Part shown: positions 35,627 through 44,881 of the stretch, piece by piece | How positions within the stretch are numbered: position 1 is the stretch's first letter | Layout of the letters: every line of letters begins with the position of its first letter | From: Runella sp. CRIBMP | GTDB taxonomy: Bacteria > Bacteroidota > Bacteroidia > Cytophagales > Spirosomataceae | NCBI RefSeq assembly: GCF_009905605.1 | Contig: NZ_JAAAKZ010000022.1 | Span: forward strand, 1 to 64,000 | Reading direction: 5' to 3' | DNA length: 64,000 nt | The notes under the pieces: model-generated | Told to the model about the DNA's origin: nothing | Seen by the model: the letters and a program-made list of their open reading frames with translations, nothing else | Database searches by the model: none | Translations under genes and position numbers: made by a program

Positions 35627-36349
35627 TTATTTGGTTAATTTAAGGGCCGCGTCAAGTCGTTGGGCTGCATTGTCCCAGTTCATGTAGTTGAACAACTCAT
35701 CCACAAAGTCGGCACGCTTATTTTTGTATTTGAGGTAATAAGCATGTTCCCATACATCCACCACCATGAGTGGCACTATGCCCCATACGGTGAGTTTTTC
35801 GTGGTTTTCAACCTCCAAAATCATCAAGCGGTTGCTGGCAGGATGGTAGCCCAATAGCCCCCAACCGTTGCCGTCCACGTTTTTGGAGTGGTGCGACAAG
35901 TGCACTTTCATCCTATCGAAACTACCGAAATCTTTTTCAATGCGCTTCATCAAATCGCCCGTGGGATCGTTTTTTTTGTTGGTGATGTTGGTCCAGAAAA
36001 TCGTGTGCAGCACGTGGCTCGACAGGTGGAGCGAGAGTTTTTTTGTCCAGTAATCCACGCCTTCAAAATTACCTGATTCCAAGGCCGATTTTATCAGGCC
36101 CGTGGCTTTGTTGGCCGTAGTAACCGCCCCTCAGTGGTGCGCCGTGTAGTGCAATTTCAGCACATCGGCGGGCATAAAAGGCTCTAAAAACGTGTCTGAA
36201 TAAGGTAACGCCCCCAACACAAACTTCCCTGTTTCGTCGGTAAGCTTGTCGCCACCTTCGGCAAGATTCGCACTGAAAACATCGTTGCCTTTCAAGAGGC
36301 TTGCGCCCGTCAGCAGGGCGGTATTGGCAAGGAATTGATTACGATTCAT
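35627..36349 (-). pseudogene. Superoxide dismutase (Fe/Mn type) interrupted by TGA
   Basis: One frame encodes a secreted-type superoxide dismutase of about 240 residues, broken only by a TGA at 36131-36133. Before it are a signal-like N-terminus (MNRNQFLANTALLTGASLL) and the N-terminal ligand region LKLHYTAHH. After it come HVLHTIFWTNITNK, NGWGLLGYHP and the metal-binding VDVWEHAYYLKYK. Everything else looks intact, including lengths and ligands, so the mutation appears recent. Alternatives are a sequencing error or readthrough. Separate expression of the C-terminal part is possible but would lack the first histidine ligands. Confidence 0.85.
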
Positions 36350-36915
36350 GGTCTCAGTGCTTGTTTAATTGTTTTCAAAAAATCTAAGTTTTGGAAGAAA
36401 AACACCCGTATAGAATGTATATATTTGAATTTGCTGCCCGCTGCAAATTGCTGATAAACATTCATATAGCCTAATTGCACATGGGCATGACTGTTGAAAT
36501 TATAGTCCAAACCCACAAAAAGGCGGTTTTGCTCGAATACGTCATAGACATTCGTCCACTGCATGGTACGCACTTTGCCGTATTTGTTGTGCAACTGTAT
36601 TTGGTGCCAAATACGGTGTTCGGGCATCGAAACGTTGGCGTGACCCTCCTCGGGAAAGTGATTGATGAAGGCGTAGCCGTTTGTAAACTTCAGATCATCT
36701 TTGAAACAATACATCAAACCCAGGCGAATGATGCCTTTTGAGGGTTCTTTGATGAAGTGATCGGTGGTACGAAAATGGAAATCACCCCAAAGTCCCCATT
36801 TGTCCGAAAGGCGGGTTTGATTGAAGTACCTTGCCCAAACTTGCTGTTCATCAGTGGGAAGTTTGGGCAAAAACAGCACTTGTCAATAAGCAAAAAAGGT
36901 ACGATTTTTTTTCAT
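36346..36915 (-). pseudogene. DUF2490 protein with broken signal peptide
   Basis: The open frame from a GTG at 36879 encodes about 177 residues of a DUF2490 outer-membrane-type protein (DEQQVWARYFNQTRLSDKWG, then barrel strands such as FVGLDYNFNSHAHVQLGY). Upstream, an ATG at 36915 starts MKKN, but the run of eight A shifts the frame and a TGA follows. The lost signal LLTSAVFAQTS is readable in another frame, so two indels, near 36905 and 36855, separate it from the mature part. Export is therefore probably lost. The gene sits between chrA and sod and overlaps the latter by four bases. Confidence 0.65.
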
Positions 36916-36948
36916 TGATCAATAATTATGAATGATATGGGTTTGATC

Positions 36949-38100
36949 CTATAATTTTAGTAAATATCCGACTGCCGCCGCGGCAATGATGATGTACGGC
37001 TCTTTTATTTTTTTGACGTAAATCAAGGCTAACATTGCCGCCACGGCGATGAGTGCCGTTGGGATGTCAATGATGCTTTGCCTGGCAATGACCAACACCG
37101 CTCCCACCAATGCGCCCACCACTGCCGCCGTGATGCCATCCACAAACGCTTTGATAGATTTATTTTTAGCGATTTTCTGAAAATACGGAGCGGGTAAAAT
37201 CGTAAAGAGATAGCAGGGTAAAAAGGTAGCCAAAGCCGCTACGCACGCCCCCCAGAAACCATTGACCAAATACCCAATAAAAGCGACAGTAATGACAACG
37301 GGTCCAGGTGTAATCATCGCTACCGCCACGGCGTCCAGAAACTGTTGCTCGTTGAGCCAGCCGTATTCCTCCACGACCCCAGCGTGTAAAAAGGGTACAA
37401 TCGCCAAGCCGCTTCCGAATACGAAAGCTCCCGCTTTGGCAAAGAAAAGGGCAATTTTCCACAGCGTCGTCGATTCATATTGCCAAAAATCTATTTGTAA
37501 GAATACCAATCCTTGGGCTGCGTTTGAAGGTATTTTGGGCGGATTTTTGACAAACATGTACAACAAACCTGCCGCTACAAAAAGCAATACCTGTTCTTGT
37601 TTGGTAATAAACGTAACCGTACAAGCCCCTAAAAAAAACGACCAAAGTAGCCAATTGGTTTTCAAGGAGATAAGCGTAAATTTTCCAATAGATTTTGGGG
37701 TGAGTTTGTACGAACTTAGGGCAATAATTCCGATAGCCGCTGCCCCAATGCCGTAAAAAACCGACTGCATCCACGGTAGCCCGCCGAATTGCTGGTAGGC
37801 AATGCCCAGCAAAAGCACCATCATAAATGAAGGAAGTACAAAAGCAGTCCCAACGAGCGTGGCCCCCAAGACTCCATAATGCACATAGCCCAGATAAATG
37901 CTCAATTGTGCCGCCAAGGGCCCAGGAGCAAGTTGCGCCAACGCCAATCCGTTTTTATATTCTTCTTCTGAAATCCACTGACGATGTTCCACCAAATCTT
38001 TGTGCATGTAGCCTACCAACGCCACAGGTCCGCCAAAACCTGCATAGCCGAGTTTTAGAAAGTAAAACGTTAAGTCTTTCAGTGAATACTGTACTGTCAT
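36949..38100 (-). CDS. chrA: Chromate transporter ChrA
   Basis: This 383-aa inner-membrane protein has two CHR modules. The first (about 8-180) carries FLKLGYAGFGGPVALVGYM and ALAQLAPGPLAAQLSIYLGY. The second (about 210-383) carries FFAKAGAFVFGSGLAIVPFL and AMITPGPVVITVAFIGYL. These duplicated FG and PGP motifs are characteristic of long-chain CHR transporters, which export chromate. It lies 78 bases after a ChrB-domain regulator on the same strand, so the unit is a chromate-resistance operon with regulation by the fused sensor. Confidence 0.92.
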   Translation of the reverse strand: MTVQYSLKDLTFYFLKLGYAGFGGPVALVGYMHKDLVEHRQWISEEEYKNGLALAQLAPGPLAAQLSIYLGYVHYGVLGATLVGTAFVLPSFMMVLLLGIAYQQFGGLPWMQSVFYGIGAAAIGIIALSSYKLTPKSIGKFTLISLKTNWLLWSFFLGACTVTFITKQEQVLLFVAAGLLYMFVKNPPKIPSNAAQGLVFLQIDFWQYESTTLWKIALFFAKAGAFVFGSGLAIVPFLHAGVVEEYGWLNEQQFLDAVAVAMITPGPVVITVAFIGYLVNGFWGACVAALATFLPCYLFTILPAPYFQKIAKNKSIKAFVDGITAAVVGALVGAVLVIARQSIIDIPTALIAVAAMLALIYVKKIKEPYIIIAAAAVGYLLKL

Positions 38101-38178
38101 CGTTCTATGTAATTTTCGGGTAAAGTTTTACTAAACCGATTTCCCAAAATAGAACAAAACTTACCTTTTGTATATTCT

Positions 38179-39009
38179 TTACTTTTTTTTGGTTTTTCGA
38201 TAAGAAGAGGCGTTCTCACCCATTGTTTTTTTGAAAATTCGGGTAAAGTGGCTTTGATCCGAGAAGCCAGTTAAGTACGCAATTTCCGTCAGGGTGTGGT
38301 CAGAGTTCTCTAACAGATCAAGGGCTTTTTCGATGCGGAGTTTGCGGATGTATTCACCATAGCTGACGTTTTCAAAATACTTGGAAAACTCCCTAGACAA
38401 ATAAGCGGGATTGATGTCCAGTTCTTTGGAAATATCTTTGAGCGACAACTGCGTATCAATCTGGTCCTGAATTATGTTTTTAAGCGTAATCGCCCACGCC
38501 GGTTTGCGTCTGGAAGGGCTTTCCGCAAATGCTTTTTTTACAATATTGACCAACAAATCTTCAAAAGGAGTCTGCAAATGTTTGATTCCATGTAAGTGAG
38601 TTGCCCAACTGTACAGGGCATCATAGAGTATCATTCCCTGTTCCAACAGTGCGTAGTCGTCCGTAAAGTTGTACGCAAGTCCTGCAGAAATTGCCCACAA
38701 ACCCGCCGCTTCTGCCGCCAATTCGTGGCGGTCCGTATCGGCTCCCCTTACCACCGCCGCCATGATATGCACGGCAGTATCCTGAATGACGTATTTTTCA
38801 ATGAGGCAATCGAAGGTACATTTATCGCCGTAGTGAGTCAGCTCGACGTTCGGTACATCAAATGGAATGGCGTTAAGTGCTTTAGCTTGGGAAAGGACTT
38901 CATCGAAAGGTACAAAGATAAATTCGGCCGCAGGATCAATGAATTTTCGGATGAGCCATGGGCAGGCGATGCGGTCAATTTTGGGGCGTGCACGGGTAAT
39001 CCATTTCAT
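38179..39009 (-). CDS. ChrB-domain sensor fused to AraC-type HTH regulator
   Basis: In this 276-aa protein, residues 1-150 match the chromate-resistance ChrB C-terminal domain (MKWITRARPKIDRIACPWLI, then CTFDCLIEKY, HIMAAVVRGADTDRHELAAEAAGLWAI written here in parts). Residues 175-272 form an AraC-type pair of helix-turn-helices (SLKDISKELDINPAYLSREF and LTEIAYLTGFSDQSHFTRIF). The classical ChrB is a separate regulator, so this is a fusion in which the ChrB domain probably senses chromate or its stress and the AraC part activates chrA. It is the first gene of the chrA operon. Confidence 0.85.
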   Translation of the reverse strand: MKWITRARPKIDRIACPWLIRKFIDPAAEFIFVPFDEVLSQAKALNAIPFDVPNVELTHYGDKCTFDCLIEKYVIQDTAVHIMAAVVRGADTDRHELAAEAAGLWAISAGLAYNFTDDYALLEQGMILYDALYSWATHLHGIKHLQTPFEDLLVNIVKKAFAESPSRRKPAWAITLKNIIQDQIDTQLSLKDISKELDINPAYLSREFSKYFENVSYGEYIRKLRIEKALDLLENSDHTLTEIAYLTGFSDQSHFTRIFKKTMGENASSYRKTKKK

Positions 39010-39096
39010 AGATTCACAAAGAAGATACTACCTAAAAAAAGAAACGGCATGGAATATTTTCACTAACATTACTATTTGATTCAAACGCTGAAACAA

Positions 39097-40167
39097 ATGG
39101 CATCTCACAAAATTATTGATTTATTGGGCGACAAAGCCGATTTTCTTTTAAATCACGAATCAAAAACGATTCCAAAAGAGCAGCTTTACCTCCCCAATCC
39201 GCACTTCATTGACCAAGTTTGGCTTCATTCAGACCGCAACATCAACGTACTGCGTAATTTGCAAACAATTTACGCTCACGGACGATTAGCAAATACAGGC
39301 TATGTTTCTATTCTGCCCGTTGACCAAGGTGTGGAGCACAGTGCGGGGGCATCGTTTGCCCCAAATCCACTTTATTTTGATCCCGAGAATATCGTCAAAT
39401 TGGCGATTGAGGGGGGCTGTAATGCCGTAGCAAGTACGTATGGTGTATTGGGGTCGGTGGCCCGAAAATATGCTCACAAGATTCCGTTTATCGTAAAAAT
39501 CAACCATAATGAGTTTCTGACTTACCCCAACAAATTTGACGAAATCATGTTTGCTGGCATCAAATCCTGTTGGAATATGGGCGCGGTGGCCATAGGGGCC
39601 ACGATTTATTTTGGAAGCGAAGAATCAGGCAGGCAGATACAGGAAGTAAGCAGGGCGTTTGAGATGGCCCATGAATTGGGCATGGCAACGATCCTGTGGT
39701 GCTATCTTCGGAATCCTGCTTTCAAAAAAGCAGATAAAGACTACCACCTCTCCGCCGATTTGACAGGGCAGGCCAACCATTTGGGCGTAACCATCCAAGC
39801 CGACATCATCAAACAAAAACTCCCCGAAAACAACGGCGGTTATTTGGCCTTGAACACCAAAGAATCGGCCTATGGCAAAAATGACCCTCGCATTTATAAC
39901 CAACTCACAACCGAACACCCCATTGATCTGTGCCGCTACCAAGTAGCCAACTGCTACATGGGGCGAGCGGGTTTGATCAGTTCGGGGGGAGCATCAGGGC
40001 AAAATGATTTTGCGGAAGCCGTCGAAACCGCCATAATCAATAAACGAGCTGGGGGCACAGGGCTCATCAGCGGTCGGAAAGCGTTCCAACGCTCGATGGG
40101 AGAAGGAGTAGAACTATTGAACTTAATTCAGGAGGTGTATTTGGACAAATCAATTACAGTGGCTTAG
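39097..40167 (+). CDS. fbaB: Class I fructose-bisphosphate aldolase (DhnA/FbaB type)
   Basis: The ATG at 39097 gives 356 aa starting [15 protein letters not shown]; the frame also opens at a TTG at 39076, which is less likely. Family features include [20 protein letters not shown], the Schiff-base region [16 protein letters not shown] and [13 protein letters not shown], and a C-terminal phosphate-binding [14 protein letters not shown]. The enzyme interconverts fructose 1,6-bisphosphate and two triose phosphates in the cytosol. It is divergent from the chromate operon with 87 bases between. A metabolic gene of this kind on a plasmid is not unusual for Cytophagales. Confidence 0.92.
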   Translation: MASHKIIDLLGDKADFLLNHESKTIPKEQLYLPNPHFIDQVWLHSDRNINVLRNLQTIYAHGRLANTGYVSILPVDQGVEHSAGASFAPNPLYFDPENIVKLAIEGGCNAVASTYGVLGSVARKYAHKIPFIVKINHNEFLTYPNKFDEIMFAGIKSCWNMGAVAIGATIYFGSEESGRQIQEVSRAFEMAHELGMATILWCYLRNPAFKKADKDYHLSADLTGQANHLGVTIQADIIKQKLPENNGGYLALNTKESAYGKNDPRIYNQLTTEHPIDLCRYQVANCYMGRAGLISSGGASGQNDFAEAVETAIINKRAGGTGLISGRKAFQRSMGEGVELLNLIQEVYLDKSITVA

Positions 40168-40202
40168 TTGACCATAACGAATATAAACCTAAACTAAACA
40201 CA

Positions 40203-40650
40203 ATTGAAAAACTTTCACTATTCGCCCTTGCCAGGATTGGCCTCGTCGTACTTTCATCGCATGATATGTACCTCAAGATGAAATCATTTTAAGTAACACC
40301 CAACCAAAACACCGTTTGTTTACATCTATAACGGCACTTTCAGTAAAAGCGAGAAAGTCACTGCACGCGACCGCATGATTGACGTGAGCCTGCTCAACAA
40401 TGGTAAAAAGATCCATCCTGCTGAATCAAGCTGGACCGAAGAAAATAGCCAAACGGTGCTGCGCTATAATACGGGGCAGATGGGCGATAAACTGACCAGC
40501 GATTACAAAGCGGCGTTGGGCTATCCTGTAGAGTTTGTGCCGTTAAGTAACCCTTATTCAGCCAAAGCAGGCGGTGAACTTTCGTTGAGACTCCTCAAAA
40601 AGAGCAAACTCCTTGCCAATGAGTTGGGCAGCTACTTGGGTCGTTCCTGA
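40203..40650 (+). pseudogene. DUF4198 protein remnant
   Basis: The remnant begins with a signal-like KLSLFALARIGLVVL, then SSHDMYLKMKSF, and hits TAA at 40290-40292. After a frameshift it continues as FVYIYNGTFSKSEKVTARD, then DVSLLNNGKKIHP, and the C-terminal ALGYPVEFVPLSNPYSAKAG with LRLLKKSKLLANEL. This matches secreted DUF4198 proteins, which are often found near metal-related genes. A stretch expected between VLRYNTGQMG and the next block is missing (internal deletion), and the C-terminus is truncated. Dead gene. Confidence 0.75.
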
Positions 40651-40683
40651 AACCTTACCCCTATTATATTGGGGTAAGTTTCC
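40648..40683. terminator. Hairpin terminator
   Basis: GAAACcTTACCCC and GGGGTAAgtTTCC form a stem with a nine-base AT loop just past the DUF4198 remnant's stop, followed by T-rich sequence. Confidence 0.6.
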
Positions 40684-40833
40684 TTCAATTCACGAATAGT
40701 TTCAAACATGTGTTTTCATTAAGCAAGTCAGGAGAAAGTTAGTAATGATAAGTTTTAATCTCTGGATTTACCAAGGTTGTTACAATATTTTTGTCAGTTA
40801 AAGCCTTGATTTAGAGTAATGAAAACAAGCCTA

Positions 40834-41925
40834 CTATTTTCCAGAAAGTATTTTTTGTACCTCTGGCAGGATGCGTGAATCTCCCCTTTTGATAATCTTT
40901 AAATTTCGGTCAAGTAAAAAATACGTTGGATAAAATGTAATATTGAATGCTTGCGCTAACGTTTCATGGCCTTGGCGCAGTTCTTCGATTTGATCCCAAT
41001 GAATTTCTTTCTTAGCGATTATATCGCGCATTGCTTGACTGGGGATGGTATTTTCACCCGCAATGCCGACAATTTTAAGTCTTGATTCATCAAAATTACT
41101 GTAGAGTGACTTTAATTCGGGTATAGCTTTCAGACAGGGACCGCACCAGCTTCCCCAAAAATCCAACAAAATATACTCAGATTTTATCGTTGACAGGTTT
41201 AACTCAGTATTCAGGATAGTTTTCTTTTTGAAGGACTTAATTCTAACCCCTTCACCAAAGCTTTCTGTTTTTGTCATTTCATCCGTTATCTCTTTCATCA
41301 AAGGATGATTTGCCCAATTAGAGGAGTATCGTTCAAGTTGCTGCTTGAGTGTTTGTCTTGGCCAAGCATTCCACCTACCCGCCAATAGATAGAAATTGAT
41401 GAAGCTGGTTTGTCCCGAAAAAATAAGACTGTCCAAAGCTTTATTAAAAACGCGAACTAACGCATCCGTTTTTAATCTTTGCACCTCTGCCCCTATGGTA
41501 TCTCCGGCCTGAATACGCTTATTTGCCTCAATAGTATTCTGCATCAGTTGGGATCGTAAAGGGTTAATTTGAAGGGCCTCAAACGTTACCCATTGGTTGG
41601 TCAAAGCACTGTTAGCGCTCACCAGATTCCCCGTTGTGTCAAGGATTACTTTCATTTCATTGTCCCAAATGAAGGTAATTTGAGATTGCTGTTTACCACT
41701 AACTTTTAGGTTAAAAAAGCTTACAGGATGCTTTTTTCGTTCAATAACTACATTGGATTGAGGCTTGACAATAAAAGAATCAATAACCTGAAAATCTTTA
41801 TATCTTGACATTACTTCAAGATAGGCAGTTAGGGGATAGGGAGTTTGATTCAAAAAAGTCAGTTTTTGTCCCTGCCCATATAAGGCGACTAAAGAAAAGC
41901 ATAACAAGTATAGATAGGTTTTCAT
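40834..41925 (-). CDS. TlpA-like thioredoxin with N-terminal extension
   Basis: This 363-aa protein has a signal peptide (MKTYLYLLCFSLVALYGQGQ). A beta-rich N-terminal half (about 20-240) resembles the DUF4369-type region seen in Bacteroidota TlpA proteins. The thioredoxin fold in the C-terminal third has WCGPC at 260-264, preceded by LLDFWGS, and a conserved cis-Pro near YPTYFLLD (about 330). It is a periplasmic thiol:disulfide oxidoreductase. The gene stands alone on the minus strand; no cytochrome c biogenesis gene is adjacent, so the partner is unknown. Confidence 0.85.
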   Translation of the reverse strand: MKTYLYLLCFSLVALYGQGQKLTFLNQTPYPLTAYLEVMSRYKDFQVIDSFIVKPQSNVVIERKKHPVSFFNLKVSGKQQSQITFIWDNEMKVILDTTGNLVSANSALTNQWVTFEALQINPLRSQLMQNTIEANKRIQAGDTIGAEVQRLKTDALVRVFNKALDSLIFSGQTSFINFYLLAGRWNAWPRQTLKQQLERYSSNWANHPLMKEITDEMTKTESFGEGVRIKSFKKKTILNTELNLSTIKSEYILLDFWGSWCGPCLKAIPELKSLYSNFDESRLKIVGIAGENTIPSQAMRDIIAKKEIHWDQIEELRQGHETLAQAFNITFYPTYFLLDRNLKIIKRGDSRILPEVQKILSGK

Positions 41926-42376
41926 AACTGTAGGTAAGTAGTATTTAGCGAAGAATAATAAATGCCAAAATACTGATTTGAAAGGTATTACCTAAAAAAT
42001 ATGTTAAAAAGTTATCAAGCGGCCATTCTTATGTCTCAGTCCCTGGTTGACAGTACTACCTCTAAGCAACGCCTGAATTCCTGTCCTTTTTTGCTGCATC
42101 GTGGCCTTTTTTCTTCGTAGCGTGAATTAACACTCGCACGGCCATGAACCAAACACCACATAAATGGCGTAGATTATATCATTCCCTTATATTTCCGTCA
42201 ATAGTTTGTCCCAATTTCGATGTCTTTTTTGTAACTGTTTAGGTACTCTTTTTAATTAAAAAGTACAATTTTTAGTCAACGCAAACCTTATAAACTCAAA
42301 AAATGCAGTGTTTTTCTCAAAGGTCGCAAGTCCAGTAGGATACGCCCCGAACTACGTGGAAAGTTTCACGTCTTAA
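41926..42376. other. Intergenic, no supported gene
   Basis: About 450 AT-rich bases between the thioredoxin and the collagen-like lipoprotein gene. No frame, hairpin or repeat was identified. Confidence 0.4.
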
Positions 42377-43018
42377 TCAATTCGGTTTAACATGAAAATA
42401 CGCTTCAACCGCCTGACTGTCTTTCCAATTGATGCGGGCGTTCTGCAGGTTCGTGGCAAAGGTATTGGTAGGGGCAATCAAAATAACTTTCACATCACCT
42501 CGGTAGTTCAGCAGTGACTGGTTGCCATTACGTGGGCTGGTCAGGATGGCCCGAATACGGACCTTATCGGCCAGGGTTTGTGCCGTGGATTCGATTACGC
42601 TGACGGGCTCGGTCGGGTCAACACCGAGTATAATATAACGAACCGAACTCAGCGTCCAACTATTGATTTCATCGCGCAAATAAACCAGCACAACGCCCTG
42701 GTCAGCGATTTCGGCGTACTTCTCAGGCGTTAGTGACAGATACCCAGTTGTCGTGTAAGTCTTTGTTATACTGTTGTATTCGGGAGTACAGCAGACGCTA
42801 AAGCGCTGATTTTTATAGATATAGCTCCAAGCGTTGACAGTGCCTGGTTCCCCCTTGGGTCCCTGCGTGCCGGGGTCACCTTTGGGGCCTTGTGCTCCGT
42901 CTTCACCTTTAGGGCCTTGTGGGCCAGGCGTCTGATTCGTCTGACAGGAGGCCAAACTCAGCAGCAGGCCGAACAGAATAAATGAGGTGGAGAAAATATT
43001 CTTAAAAAAGGTTGTCAT
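42377..43018 (-). CDS. Lipoprotein with collagen-like repeat
   Basis: This 213-aa protein has a lipoprotein signal with lipobox LASC (Cys25). Residues 32-58 are nine uninterrupted Gly-X-Y triplets (GPQGPKGEDGAQGPKGDP and on to GEPG), mostly GPK/GDP/GEP, which should form a short triple helix. The following domain (about 62-213) contains FSVCCTPEYNSITKTY, a beta-rich part and no assigned family. The probable layout is a surface-anchored trimer with the globular domain outside. Similar collagen-stalk lipoproteins occur in Bacteroidota. Confidence 0.8.
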   Translation of the reverse strand: MTTFFKNIFSTSFILFGLLLSLASCQTNQTPGPQGPKGEDGAQGPKGDPGTQGPKGEPGTVNAWSYIYKNQRFSVCCTPEYNSITKTYTTTGYLSLTPEKYAEIADQGVVLVYLRDEINSWTLSSVRYIILGVDPTEPVSVIESTAQTLADKVRIRAILTSPRNGNQSLLNYRGDVKVILIAPTNTFATNLQNARINWKDSQAVEAYFHVKPN

Positions 43019-43239
43019 TTTATGAAATTTTGTCAGTTGATTTAAGGAAAATGAATTGGTTGATGCAAAATTGGGCCGATAGCTGCCTGCGATAAAGATG
43101 CCGCTGCCTGAATTGCCTGATTGGCTGCATCAACTGTTAAAAAAGTGTGGTAATCCGTGCTTGGCGTACTGCTCATTTTTAGCTCATTAGGCTATGATGC
43201 CTGCTAATGAAATCCCTCCTGCTTTTTTTCAAAAGGATA
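43019..43239. other. Possible small remnant
   Basis: On the minus strand about 43060-43170 can be read as MSSTPSTDYHTFLTV followed by Ala/Gln-rich sequence. It resembles the start of some SRPBCC proteins, but the similarity is too weak to call. Confidence 0.2.
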
Positions 43240-44114
43240 AAGTGCTAATCAATCCAGCAGGCATTGATTTAACCGACTGCCTTCTTCACAATGGGGTGTA
43301 TGCGCTCTCTGCTCAAAAATCGCAATCTGTAAGTTGTTGAAACTAAACTGGTCTTTGCTTGCTCCCACAAGAAGGACATTCCGGTTTAGTAATCGTAGCG
43401 TCCAAGCGCCAGAAGTACAGGCTGCGTTAGTTTATCTAAACCTAGGAAAATGTCAATATCTCGAAAAAGTACCCACTATACATAGTCAATCATCGTCATA
43501 TTGGTGGTAACTCCTTCCCAAAGCGGAGTTGCATCAACGGTCGTAATTATACCAGCCTAGGGGACTGTACAAAAACATAAACTGATGAAACGAGCTTCGG
43601 GCTAGGCAGCGTTCAATGCGGGTAGTGCAGTCAAACTCGGTTGTAAAGCTGCTTTTCGCTCCGGCGTAGCATCTTGCTCAAAAAAATCAAATTGAGCCTG
43701 ATTGGTGCGGTTACTGAAGTCAGGACTTACCTCTATCAGAAGCAGATGGGATACATACTGAGGGTAGCGCTTGGAATACTCAAGAGTCAAAAAAGCATGT
43801 CTGGAGTGACCCGCCAGTGTAAACTACTTAATACCCAGTGTTTGTCTAACGGGCTCCATATTCTCAATCAGGACGTCCATGCTGATGGCGCCCGTATTGG
43901 GCTGGGGGCTGGTTGCCTGAGCAAAGCTACGATGGTCGATAAAGAGGAGTTGAAGTTGTTGGCGAATATCTCCCATAAATGTCCGTGGATAATAGGCGGC
44001 GCTTCCAATAACAACCATTGGCGGCCCTTCACCGTCAATCGTGTAACGTAAGAGAAAACGTTCACTGGAAATGGTTCCCTGAGGAGTCATGATATGGATG
44101 ATCTTAGCGAGCAC
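43240..44114 (-). pseudogene. Alpha/beta hydrolase, multiply disrupted
   Basis: Successive pieces give a full-length alpha/beta hydrolase of about 290 residues. They are FLLRYTIDGEGPPMVVIGSA, FIDHRSFAQA, IENMEPVRQTLGIK, FTLAGHSRHAFLTLEYSK (nucleophile Ser in GHS, normally followed by Gly, here Arg), VDATPLWEGV, FRDIDIFLGL, QPVLLALGRYDY and SAHTPHCEEGSRLNQ. Lesions are TAG at 43824-43826, a TAG near 43603, another TAG before FRDID, TAA after GRYDY and at least one frameshift before SAHTPH. All domains can still be followed, so decay is moderately recent. DUF4345 protein is encoded just upstream. Confidence 0.82.
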
Positions 44115-44134
44115 TCAAAATAAATCAAGATGCT

Positions 44135-44554
44135 TTATGGATGAACTGGAAATGGCCTTGCTTTCCGTGTTACCCAGGATAGGGTCAGAGCAATGATGAA
44201 GAAAAGGGTCTCCATGATCAGCCATTGCCGACCAAACGCTCCCAGAGGTCCTTCCACAAACAAAGTTATGACTCGTGAGAGCGCGTAAAATCCCCACAGT
44301 AAACTTAGAAAGAGCAGCCCTTTCTGCACATCCTGTACCATCAGGTAAAGCAAGCTGATGAATAATGTGAGCCCCACACCACCGTAAACGCCCCGAATAG
44401 AGCTGAAGGCATCGGTGTTGGTGAGTTTTACCTGAACTAGACTCATCACTGATTGCGGATTGGAAAAAGCCATGAGGCTAACGGACAATAAGGCTATTGC
44501 TGATACAAGAATAAACCCCTGAGCAATTCGTTTAAAAATCGTTTGTGTTTGCAT
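44135..44554 (-). CDS. DUF4345 membrane protein
   Basis: This 139-aa protein has four predicted membrane helices (about 15-34, 57-78, 82-98, 108-130). The segment NTDAFSSIRGVYGGVGLTLF and the Arg in LSRVITLFVEGP match the DUF4345 family, which has no known function. The ATG at 44554 follows a TTTG-poor leader. It lies 20 bases upstream of the alpha/beta hydrolase pseudogene on the same strand, so the two were probably an operon. Confidence 0.75.
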   Translation of the reverse strand: MQTQTIFKRIAQGFILVSAIALLSVSLMAFSNPQSVMSLVQVKLTNTDAFSSIRGVYGGVGLTLFISLLYLMVQDVQKGLLFLSLLWGFYALSRVITLFVEGPLGAFGRQWLIMETLFFIIALTLSWVTRKARPFPVHP

Positions 44555-44881
44555 GGTCTTAGTGGACGATTATGATGCAAATTTAAGCGTCCTTTTTCCA
44601 CCAAATGTTGGTATTTGCCAAGATTTCAGGGCTTAATGGTGTTTATGAACTTACTTATATTTTCCCAACAGCTTTTTTCAAATGGATGTAAAAGGGGGAT
44701 AAACGGCCTTGATTAAGAAGCCTTTCGCCAAGAAACGGTCGCTAAGATGCTGGCTGGCCACAAGGAACTGTCCGTCTAAAATGGACCACCTCACACATCC
44801 CAAAAATAACGGACCAATTAATTTATAAATACTCATAGTTGGAGTTTTTTATAACACAAATTATTATTTTTAGAGAACGGT
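44555..44881. other. Intergenic, possible trace of a transposase
   Basis: About 330 bases. A short plus-strand stretch near 44715-44780 reads EAFRQETVAKMLAGHKELSV, which could be a trace of an IS-type OrfA, but it is too short to be sure. Confidence 0.25.

Noticed and set aside
35627-36349. Selenocysteine at the TGA of the superoxide dismutase
   Set aside because: No selenoprotein superoxide dismutase is known to me, and I saw no SECIS-like hairpin directly after the TGA. The position is not a metal or redox Cys site.
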